DNA from: Candidatus Eiseniibacteriota bacterium
GTDB taxonomy: Bacteria; Arandabacterota; Arandabacteria; Arandabacterales; Arandabacteraceae
Assembly (NCBI GenBank): GCA_030592245.1
Contig: JAUVJV010000017.1
Location: 1 to 13,142, forward strand
Reading direction: 5' to 3'
Length of the DNA stretch: 13,142 bases
Part shown: piece by piece, positions 1 through 6,809 of the stretch
How positions within the stretch are numbered: the stretch's first letter is position 1
How the letters are laid out: each line of letters starts with the position of its first letter
Position numbers and translations under genes: made by a program
The notes under the pieces: generated by a model
What the model was told of the DNA's origin: nothing
Database searches by the model: none
Seen by the model: only the letters and a program-made list of their open reading frames with translations

Positions 1-1359
1 AACATATACGATCACTGCCTGCTTGCGCACAGGGGCTCGAGAAAGAATGCCACCGCCTGCGCCGGGCGCCTCGTGGAACTGGCTGTTGCCCGGGTACGGG
101 AAGCGGTTGCCAGGGAGAGGATCGAAGTTGAGGTAAGGCCAAGTTGCGTGGTTGTGGGTGGTGGTGTGGCGGGCATGTCCGCAGCCTCGGCCCTCAAGGC
201 AAGAGGAGTCGGGGTATGGCTCGTGGAGCGAGAGAAGTTTCCCGGCGGGCTCCTCAACCGGTTGAACGCGGTCTTTCCCGCCTATGTTGAGGCCAAGGTT
301 TTCGTGGGCAGGCAGCGCGAACGCCTGGAGGAAGACGGTGTCGAGGTCATAACCTGCGCGGAGCCTGTCAAGGTGTCAGGCCATGTGGGTGATTACCGCC
401 TGGAGCTCTCCAATGGCAGGGAGCTTGAGGCAGGAACCATCATCGTGGCCACCGGGGCCGATGTGCTCACGCCCGATGGCATCTTTGGCTACGGATCCGT
501 GGATAATGTCATAACCCAGATCGAGCTTGAGAACATGCTCTTGAGGGGCGAGAACCCGGGCTCGGACATCGTCATGATCCAGTGCGCCGGGTCCAGGAAT
601 GAGGAGAGGCCCTACTGTTCGAGGGTGTGCTGCACGGCCTCCATCAAGAACACGGTCCTGATAAAGGAGAAGTACCCTTCGACCAGGATCACGATACTCT
701 CGCGAGGGTTCGCGGAATACGCGGGCGACCTGGACAGGGCAAGGGAAATGGGCGTGGAGATAATCCGGTATTCCCTTGAGAAGCCGCCGGTGGTTGAGGC
801 CGGCCAGGTCACGGTCTATGACGAGATATCGGACATAGACGTGCGTTTGCCGTTTGAGCACGTGGTGCTCGCGGCACCGCTGGTTCCTTCGCAATCGACG
901 CGCCGCCTGGCAGAGATCTTGAGAGTTCCCACGGACGAGTACGGGTTCATGCTGGAACCGCATCTTAAGATAAGACCCGAGGAGTTCGCCCCGCGCGGCA
1001 TATTCGTCGCAGGCAGCGCTCACTGGCCGTCAACGATCACGGAGGCGATCCTTCAGGGTTACGGTGCGGCCTCCAGGGCGCATGAGCTGATAAGCGCCGG
1101 CAAGGTGGTGCGGACCTCTCATGTATCTACCGTCGAGGTGGCCTTCTGCCGGGGATGCGGAAGATGCTACGACGAATGCAGACACGGAGCCATTGAGTAT
1201 ATCGACGATGATGACGGCATGAAGCGCGCCCGCGTGATCGCCGTTCAGTGCACGGGCTGCGGCGTATGCGTCTCGGTGTGTCCCTCCGGCGCGATAAGGC
1301 TCGGGGGGATGTCGCCGCGGCAGATCGACATGACCATCAATGCTGTGACGGGGGTGTAG
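1..1359 (+). CDS. hdrA: HdrA-like FAD/iron-sulfur protein, 5' end cut off by the window edge
   Basis: The frame is open from base 1, so the true start lies upstream; the GTG at 73 is internal. Codons 1-24 resemble the end of the HdrA N-terminal domain, as seen by aligning with the complete HdrA at 4266 (NIREHCSWVH there, NIYDHCLLAH here). An FAD-binding GGGVAG motif starts at base 157. An ATG FAD motif (VATGAD) and the HdrA signature CAGSRNEERPYCSRVCC follow. The C-terminus carries two [4Fe-4S] motifs of CxxCxxCxxxC type, with cysteine codons at 1147, 1156, 1165, 1177 and 1249, 1258, 1267, 1279. HdrA family proteins hold FAD and pass or bifurcate electrons between ferredoxin and HdrBC. The TNDCSxC cysteine cluster that follows the first FAD segment in many HdrA proteins is absent. 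The family call is firm; the physiological partner is inferred. Confidence 0.9.
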   Translation, partial: NIYDHCLLAHRGSRKNATACAGRLVELAVARVREAVARERIEVEVRPSCVVVGGGVAGMSAASALKARGVGVWLVEREKFPGGLLNRLNAVFPAYVEAKVFVGRQRERLEEDGVEVITCAEPVKVSGHVGDYRLELSNGRELEAGTIIVATGADVLTPDGIFGYGSVDNVITQIELENMLLRGENPGSDIVMIQCAGSRNEERPYCSRVCCTASIKNTVLIKEKYPSTRITILSRGFAEYAGDLDRAREMGVEIIRYSLEKPPVVEAGQVTVYDEISDIDVRLPFEHVVLAAPLVPSQSTRRLAEILRVPTDEYGFMLEPHLKIRPEEFAPRGIFVAGSAHWPSTITEAILQGYGAASRAHELISAGKVVRTSHVSTVEVAFCRGCGRCYDECRHGAIEYIDDDDGMKRARVIAVQCTGCGVCVSVCPSGAIRLGGMSPRQIDMTINAVTGV

Positions 1360-1378
1360 GATCAAGACCAGAATCGCG

Positions 1379-1849
1379 GTGGTAGCATGCAGTTGGCATC
1401 CGATGACTGCCATGGAGAACGCCACCAGGGACGGTTTCAGCTTCGATCCTGGGACGACGGTCATGCCGGTGAAGTGTGCGGGGCTCGTCAAGGTGTCTTT
1501 CCTCTTGAAACTTTTCGCGAAAGGCATCGAGGGTGTCCTTGTGCTGGGCTGCCATGAAGGCGACTGCCATTATTACAATGGCAGCGAGAGGTGCGGGCAG
1601 ATCGTGGAAGAGACCAGGGAGATCCTGGGACTTGCGGGCATACCGGCCAGGCGGCTTGGGTTCAGTCTCATAGCCGACAGCCAGGGCAAGGAACTCAAGC
1701 GGGCAGTAACCGGTTTCGGGAAGCAGTTCAAGACGGTCTCACGCAAGAAAGCCATACGCAGGAAATCGACGGCTAAGGGACCGGCTAAGAGTTCCAGCAA
1801 GAAATCCACAGCGAGGAGCAGGCGTGGGGTTCGAGCGAGAAATAAATAA
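1379..1849 (+). CDS. Divergent MvhD-like iron-sulfur protein with Lys/Arg/Ser-rich tail
   Basis: MvhD is the small [2Fe-2S] delta subunit that carries electrons from a hydrogenase or dehydrogenase into HdrA. Recognisable segments are VACSWH near the N-terminus (family FCCNWC/U), MPVKCAGLVK (family RVMCSGRVDP) and LVLGCHEGDCHYYNG. Two of the three residues of the CCNWC site are changed: the first Cys is Ala and the third Cys/Sec is His. The last roughly 40 residues are dominated by Lys, Arg, Ser and Thr and match nothing I recognise. GTG at 1379 is the first conventional start but would trim the first beta strand. Homology extends to an ATC at 1361, which lies 4 nt after a GGGGGTG. The gene starts right after the hdrA stop and overlaps the next gene by 26 nt. 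Family assignment is good; redox competence is uncertain. Confidence 0.75.
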   Translation: MVACSWHPMTAMENATRDGFSFDPGTTVMPVKCAGLVKVSFLLKLFAKGIEGVLVLGCHEGDCHYYNGSERCGQIVEETREILGLAGIPARRLGFSLIADSQGKELKRAVTGFGKQFKTVSRKKAIRRKSTAKGPAKSSSKKSTARSRRGVRARNK

Positions 1850-2969
1850 GACCAGGGCGTATCTCTGCCTTGAGTGCGGCGTATGCACGGGCAGCTGTCC
1901 GGTATCGCGTTTCAATCCTGACTATTCGCCCAGGATGGTCGTGGAGAGGGCGCTCCTTCTGGAAGAGGGGGAGAGCATCCATGACCGGGAAATCTGGAGC
2001 TGCCTTACCTGCGGTACCTGCGATCTTCGCTGTCCATCGACCGTCGACTTTACCGGGTTCATGAGATTGCTCCGGGAGAAAGCCTTACGGGTTGGTGAAG
2101 AGGGGATATGCACCCATGCCGAGACCCTCTCCGCGATCGCCTCGCTCCAGCTCCTGCCCGGCTTCCGCAGGCGGGCCTCCTGGTTGGGGAAGGGCGTGAA
2201 GACCCGGAAGCGCGGCAAGGTCTATTACTTCGGAGGCTGCCTCCCGTTCCTGGACGTGGTCTTCAGGGACATAGGATTCGAGGGAAGCCGCATCGCGAAC
2301 GCCAGCATTCGCCTGCTCAACCATCTCGGGATCATACCCGCGGTGAGCGAGTACGAGGTCTGCTGCGGGCACGACGCTTACTGGACGGGGCAGACCGATA
2401 CCGCGCGGACGTTCGCCAGGAAGGCCATCGAGGCGGTCAAGGCGACGGGGGCGGAGCAGGTTGTGTTCTCCTGTCCCGAAGGATACCGCATGTTCAAGGA
2501 TGTCTATCCTGACCTGGTCCGGAAACCGGGAATAGAGCCGGTTCACATACTCACGCTGCTTGCGGAGAGCTCCGAGAAGCTGCGGTTTGTCCCTACGCCG
2601 AAGAAGAAGGTAACCTACCAGGACCCCTGCCGGCTGGCCAAGGGGGAGGACATCCTGGATGAGCCGCGGGTGCTTCTTGAGGCCGTACCCGGGCTTGAGC
2701 TCGTGGAGATGAAACGCGCCGGCAAGGACTCCATCTGCTGCGGTTCGAGCAACTGGGTAAATTGTACCAGGGTCAATAAGAAGATCCAGGTGGAGCGGCT
2801 TGACGAGGCTATCGCGACGGGCGCGGATACGCTCATAACCGCCTGTCCAAAGTGTAACATACATCTCAGGTGTGCCCTGCGTGACGGGGACACCTCGGGT
2901 GAGATAGAGATAACGGATCTGATCACGCTCCTTGCGGATTCCCTTGGAGGTGGAAAGCGTGGTACCTAA
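1824..2969 (+). CDS. Fused HdrC-HdrB (HdrD-like) iron-sulfur protein
   Basis: This 381-residue protein joins an HdrC-type ferredoxin domain to an HdrB-type CCG domain, as in HdrD or GlpC-type proteins. HdrC part: cysteines 15, 18, 21, 25 and 60, 63, 66, 70 form two [4Fe-4S] sites. HdrB part: a first CCG repeat has C139, C180-C181 and C217, and a second has C269, C305-C306, C341 and C344. In methanogens these motifs hold the noncubane clusters that cleave CoM-S-S-CoB. In bacteria the substrate is usually unknown. The first repeat ends CPEG rather than CxxC, losing one ligand. The GTG start at 1824 has AGGAG (1813-1817) upstream and gives the expected N-terminus. The end overlaps the next start by 11 nt, implying translational coupling with the Sec-HdrA. 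Confidence 0.9.
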   Translation: MGFEREINKTRAYLCLECGVCTGSCPVSRFNPDYSPRMVVERALLLEEGESIHDREIWSCLTCGTCDLRCPSTVDFTGFMRLLREKALRVGEEGICTHAETLSAIASLQLLPGFRRRASWLGKGVKTRKRGKVYYFGGCLPFLDVVFRDIGFEGSRIANASIRLLNHLGIIPAVSEYEVCCGHDAYWTGQTDTARTFARKAIEAVKATGAEQVVFSCPEGYRMFKDVYPDLVRKPGIEPVHILTLLAESSEKLRFVPTPKKKVTYQDPCRLAKGEDILDEPRVLLEAVPGLELVEMKRAGKDSICCGSSNWVNCTRVNKKIQVERLDEAIATGADTLITACPKCNIHLRCALRDGDTSGEIEITDLITLLADSLGGGKRGT

Positions 2970-4269
2970 GGTCGCGGTGATCGGTGGCGGAATCGCCGGC
3001 ATCCAGGCGGCGCTCGACCTGGCCGAGATGGGCATAGAGGTGTTTCTGATCGAGAAGAAACCCTCGATCGGCGGGGTCATGGCGCAGCTGGACAAGACGT
3101 TTCCGACCAACGATTGCTCCATATGAATTCTCGCGCCTAAAATGCTGGATGCCGGTCGGCATCCCCGGATCAAAATGCTGGCCTACAGTGAGGTCGAAGG
3201 CCTTTCTCGCAAGAGCGGAGGCTTTACCCTCAAGGTCAGGAGGAAGGCGCGGTATGTTGATGAGGAAATCTGCAATGCCTGCGGTGACTGCTTGGAGAAG
3301 TGTCCGGGACGCGCGAAGGATACCTTCGACATGGGGCTGAGGCAACGGAAGGCCATATACCTGTACTTCTCGCAGGGAATTCCCGCGGTGATGACCATCG
3401 ACCCCGAGGCATGCATCTACCTTAAAAAGGGCAAGTGCGGGGTCTGCAAGAAGAGGTGCGACAAGGGCGCGATCGACTTCGAGATGAAGGACGAGATCCT
3501 CTCTCTGGATGTGGGGTCGGTCATCATCGCCACCGGCCTCGATATCTTCGAGCCCGGCGATCTCACCTATTACGGCTACGGGAAGATCAAGAACGTGATA
3601 ACCGGCCTTCAGTATGAGCGCCTGATCAACGCCACGGGCCCGACCGGCGGCCACCTCTACAGGCCGTCGGATCAGAAACTCGCCAAGACGGTGGCCTATG
3701 TCCAGTGCGTGGGATCCCGTGACCTCAACTATTGCAGCTACTGCTCCAGCGTATGCTGCATGTGTTCGATCAAGGACGCGATGCTTGCCCGGGAGCACGA
3801 CCCGGAAAGCGTATCCTACATCTTCCACACGGACCTCCGGAATGTCGGCAAGGGCTTCCAGAAGTATGAGAAGCGCGCGGCGGAGGAGTACGGGGTCCAG
3901 TACGTGAGGGGAAGGGTGGCGGAGATAGGCGAGGACGATGAAGGCAATCCCATCGTGCTGTATGAGGACACCAGGCAGCGGAAGGTCGAGAGCCTCAAAG
4001 TTGAGATGGTGGTGCTGGCCACGGCGGCAACAGCATCCCGGGGATCACGCGAGCTCGCGAAGATGCTCAGGGTCAAGGCCGACAAGTATGGCTTCATCAC
4101 GACCAGGAACGATCAGCCTGCGGACACCAATGTTAAAGGCATCTTCGCGTGCGGATTCTGTAAAGGTCCATGCGATATCCCCGAGGCGGTAAGCCAGTCG
4201 AGCGCGGCTGCCCAGAGGGCCGCATCCCACGTGCTTCGCTCGGTTGGCGCAGGAGCAAGCAAGGCATGA
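2959..4269 (+). CDS. hdrA: Selenocysteine-containing HdrA (in-frame TGA at 3124-3126)
   Basis: This is one 436-residue protein if TGA at 3124-3126 is read as Sec56. It falls in the invariant HdrA motif TNDCS-x-C-ILxPK, seen here as TNDCSI, TGA, ILAPKM. The frame continues with no further stop to 4267. Other marks: FAD motif GGGIAG at 9-14; [4Fe-4S] ligands C105, C108, C111, C115; a spaced set C152, C160, C163, C167; ATG FAD motif near 188; and CVGSRDLNYCSYCSSVCCMC at 250-269. Sec in HdrA is known in Methanococcales and some sulfate-reducing bacteria. The protein lacks both the N-terminal domain and the C-terminal 2x[4Fe-4S] tail, which the next gene supplies. Start: GTG 2959 has GGAGGT at 2946-2951, 7 nt away. 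A hairpin follows the TGA. Starting at 3142 would remove the FAD-binding fold, so two separate genes are unlikely. Confidence 0.92.
3124..3126 (+). other. UGA codon recoded as selenocysteine (Sec56 of HdrA)
   Basis: The TGA occupies the position of the second cysteine in the conserved HdrA motif DCSxC. Strong HdrA homology runs through it in the same frame on both sides, and a hairpin starts 20 nt downstream. Sec replaces Cys at this site in known HdrA selenoproteins. Not proven biochemically here. Confidence 0.88.
3147..3164 (+). promoter_or_regulatory. Candidate bacterial SECIS hairpin of hdrA
   Basis: A perfect 7-bp stem pairs GGATGCC (3147-3153) with GGCATCC (3158-3164) around the tetraloop GGTC (3154-3157). 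Its loop begins 27 nt after the UGA, within the usual distance for bacterial SECIS elements, which lie in the coding region just after the codon. The GGUC loop resembles the apical loop of the E. coli fdhF SECIS bound by SelB. Seen by eye; no folding energy was computed. Confidence 0.75.
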
Positions 4270-5975
4270 GCAAGCGGAAGAAAAAGGGAAGTGGAGACAG
4301 CCGGGCAAGTGGAGACGGCCCGAGAATAGGCGTCTTCGTCTGTAACTGCGGCACCAACATAGCCGGTTTCATGGACACTGAGGATGTCGCCGGGTACTCG
4401 GCGACGCTTCCCAATGTGGTGTTCGTAAGAGAGAATCTCTATTCATGCTCGGAGGCGGGCGTGAATGACATAAAGCAGGCCATCATCGATAATAAGCTGG
4501 ACCGCGTGGTCGTAGCTGCGTGTACCCCGCGAACCCACGAGCCCACTTTCCGGGCCGCCTGCAAAGATGCGGGACTCAACCCCTACCATTTCGAGTTCGT
4601 CAATATCCGGGAGCATTGCTCCTGGGTCCACAAGGAAGACCGCGACCTTGCCACCCTGAAGGCCAGGGACTTAATACGAATGGGCGTGGCGCGCTCTGCC
4701 TACCTGGAGCCCATGGAGCCCATCATCGGAAACGTCGTCGAGCGGGCGCTCGTGGTGGGTGGAGGCATCTCCGGCATGACCGCGGCCCTGGAGCTCGCCG
4801 CGCGGGGCTTCGAGGTGGTTCTCATCGAGAGGCAGAAGCACCTGGGAGGATTGGTCAAGTCGCTGTATGAGATCTATCCCTGGGGCGAGAAGGCGGCCGA
4901 CTACATAAATGGACTTGCTTCCAGGGTTGAGCGCAACTCGAAGATCAGGGTGCTGAAGGCCTGCGAAGTGACCGACGTGAGGGGCTATGTAGGCAAATAT
5001 GAGGTAACGGTGTCCTCCGGCGATGAGACCGTAGTGGCAGGAATCATAGTGGTCGCAACCGGCGCCAGGCCGCTCCTTCCCGAGGGCATGTTCGGCCACG
5101 ACTCCAGGCGGGTCATCACCATGCTCGAGCTCGAGGCCATGCTGCTGCGGTCCAGGTCCAGGCGCAAGAAGGTGGTCTTGATGGGATGTGCCGGAGCCCG
5201 GATACCCGGGCGCTTCTATTGCTCGAGGATCTGCTGCATGACCGCGATAAAGAACGCAATTATAATGCGAAAGAAGTGGAAGGCGGATGTCACCGTTCTT
5301 TACCGCGACCTAATGTGCTACGGAGTGCAGAACGAGACCATGCTGGTCGATGCGAAGAAGGCTGGCGTGAGGTTCATAAACTACTCGCTCGAGAACCCTC
5401 CCGTCATCGAGAAGGACACGGTCACGGTATCGAGCGAGATCCTGGGCCGGGACCTTAAGGTCCCCGTCGATCTCCTGGTTCTATCAACACCCCTGGTGCC
5501 CCAGGACACCAACGTGGCGCTTTCCAAGATACTCAAGGTACCGGTCGATGAGTACGGCTTCTTTCTCGAGGCGCATGTGAAGCTCAGGCCGCTGGACTTC
5601 GCCACCGACGGCATCTTCGTCTGCGGGACGGCGCGGTGGCCGGCAAGCATCCGGGAATGTCTCGAGCAGGCGATCGGGGCGGCGTCCAGGGCCTCGACCT
5701 ATCTCGCGCGGGGAGAGGTCGAGGTGGAGCCGATAGTATCCGTGATCGATGAGGAGGAATGCAGGGGTTGCGGCCTGTGCGTGGCTCTCTGCCCCTATGG
5801 AGCGATTGAACTTATCGATACCGAGAAGGGTAAGAAAGCCCGTACCATAGATGTGGCATGCAAGGGCTGTGGTACCTGCGGCGCCACCTGTTACAGGCAT
5901 GCGATAAGGATGAAGCACTACAGCGATGAGCAACTCGGGGCCCAGATAAGGGCCGCATTCGTAAAAGATCCGTAA
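4266..5975 (+). CDS. hdrA: Full-length HdrA, heterodisulfide reductase-like subunit A
   Basis: This 569-residue protein has the canonical HdrA order. The N-terminal domain (about 20-155) carries VCNCGTNI, C61, ACTPRTHEP (C86) and NIREHCSWVH (C118), closely matching methanogen HdrA. The FAD fold has GGGISG at 165-170. Next come VATGARPL, CAGARIPGRFYCSRICCM, and two [4Fe-4S] motifs (C499, C502, C505, C509; C532, C535, C538, C542). HdrA is the flavin subunit thought to bifurcate electrons between ferredoxin and the HdrB disulfide site. Like the first gene, it lacks the TNDCSxC motif, so it complements the preceding short Sec-HdrA. ATG 4266 overlaps the previous stop as ATGA, with AGGAG at 4251-4255. 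The N-terminus has an extra basic stretch (SKRKKKGSG) with no in-frame start codon after it. Confidence 0.93.
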   Translation: MSKRKKKGSGDSRASGDGPRIGVFVCNCGTNIAGFMDTEDVAGYSATLPNVVFVRENLYSCSEAGVNDIKQAIIDNKLDRVVVAACTPRTHEPTFRAACKDAGLNPYHFEFVNIREHCSWVHKEDRDLATLKARDLIRMGVARSAYLEPMEPIIGNVVERALVVGGGISGMTAALELAARGFEVVLIERQKHLGGLVKSLYEIYPWGEKAADYINGLASRVERNSKIRVLKACEVTDVRGYVGKYEVTVSSGDETVVAGIIVVATGARPLLPEGMFGHDSRRVITMLELEAMLLRSRSRRKKVVLMGCAGARIPGRFYCSRICCMTAIKNAIIMRKKWKADVTVLYRDLMCYGVQNETMLVDAKKAGVRFINYSLENPPVIEKDTVTVSSEILGRDLKVPVDLLVLSTPLVPQDTNVALSKILKVPVDEYGFFLEAHVKLRPLDFATDGIFVCGTARWPASIRECLEQAIGAASRASTYLARGEVEVEPIVSVIDEEECRGCGLCVALCPYGAIELIDTEKGKKARTIDVACKGCGTCGATCYRHAIRMKHYSDEQLGAQIRAAFVKDP

Positions 5976-6020
5976 CGGAAGGAATAATGACCGGATGAGT
6001 GATGATTCCGGGAGGAGATC

Positions 6021-6809
6021 ATGGTGGAGTATAAGCCCAATATAGTGGCCTTCTGCTGCAACTGGTGAGCATACAGCGCTGCTGACCTCGCCGGGGTAGC
6101 GAGGCTTCAATATCCGCCCGATATCCGGGTGATCCGCGTGATGTGTTCGGGGCGCGTGGACCCGGTTATGGTTATGGACGCCTTCATAGAAGGCAGCGAC
6201 GGGGTATTTGTTGGCGCCTGCAAGCGAGGCGAGTGCCACTATTCCTCGGGCAACCTGTATGCCGAAGGCAAGATGGATCTGACGCGCCGGCTCATGCGGT
6301 TGGCCGGGATCAACGCGGGCCGGCTGGGGATGCGCATGATGTCAAGTGCCGAGGGCAACAAGTTTACCGAGTTTGCGACTGCGTTTCAAGCCGAGATTAC
6401 CGAGCTCGGCCCCCTCGGAAGATCGGAGGGGATATCGAAAGAGGATCTTGCGATCAAGCTGGAGGCATGCCGGAGAGCTCTCGCCGGCCGAAAGCTTCGG
6501 TGGGTCGTGGGTAAGGTGGTAGAATTCAAGGAAAAGGGCAACCTCTACGGGGAAGTCTTCACCGAGCATGAGATAGGAAGACTCCTCGAGGAGACCGCCA
6601 TGGATGAATACAGGCTGAGGGAGATCCTCGAACGGCTGAAGGTCAAGCCGCAGTCGGTGAAGACGCTGGCCTCGGAGACCGGCACCCCGGCAAAGGTCCT
6701 CTTGCGGCAGATGGCCGACTTAAGGAAGATGGGCCTGGCCGACATTCAGGAGCTGGACGGGGATTCGGCGGTCTGGGCACTGGCAGGAAACGGGAAGACC
6801 TATGAGTGA
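6021..6809 (+). CDS. mvhD: Selenocysteine-containing MvhD with winged-helix-like C-terminal extension
   Basis: ATG 6021 follows GGGAGGAG (6010-6017). Read through the TGA at 6066-6068 it gives 262 residues. The N-terminus IVAFCCNW-TGA-AYSAADLAGVARLQYPPDIRVIRVMCSGRVDP (given as consecutive motifs) is MvhD, with the TGA in place of the third Cys of CCNWC. The other ligands are C12, C13, C38, C63 and C68. MvhD/VhuD binds a [2Fe-2S] cluster and delivers electrons to HdrA; VhuD selenoproteins are known in Methanococcales. Family members are often about 140 residues. This one continues with residues 130-262, where 194-255 (from MDEYRLREIL) look like a winged-helix fold. A start at 6129 would delete the cluster-binding motif and lacks support. 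The end overlaps the next gene by 8 nt. Confidence 0.92.
6066..6068 (+). other. UGA codon recoded as selenocysteine (Sec16 of MvhD)
   Basis: The TGA replaces the third cysteine of the near-invariant MvhD motif CCNWC. In-frame MvhD homology flanks it on both sides, the ribosome binding site and ATG lie only upstream of it, and a hairpin begins 17 nt after it. Sec is known at this site in the family. Confidence 0.9.
6086..6104 (+). promoter_or_regulatory. Candidate bacterial SECIS hairpin of mvhD
   Basis: A perfect 6-bp stem CCTCGC (6086-6091) / GCGAGG (6099-6104) encloses the loop CGGGGTA (6092-6098). The G-rich apical loop and its position, about 23 nt past the UGA, suit a bacterial SECIS bound by SelB. 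The loop differs from the GGUC loop of the hdrA element in this window. Found by eye only. Confidence 0.7.

Noticed and set aside
2932..3126. hdrA pseudogene broken by a stop
   Set aside because: The only stop is a TGA at a known Sec position with a downstream hairpin; no other frame damage is seen.
2085..3173. Minus-strand open frame of 362 codons
   Set aside because: It covers the HdrCB gene and the start of Sec-HdrA, both well supported, and shows no family motifs.
3142..4269. Separate gene starting at ATG 3142
   Set aside because: It would lack the FAD-binding N-terminus, has no ribosome binding site, and is in frame with strong HdrA sequence before the TGA.
6129..6809. Separate gene starting at ATG 6129
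   Set aside because: It would delete the CCNW cluster motif; a clear Shine-Dalgarno and ATG occur at 6010-6023 in the same frame.
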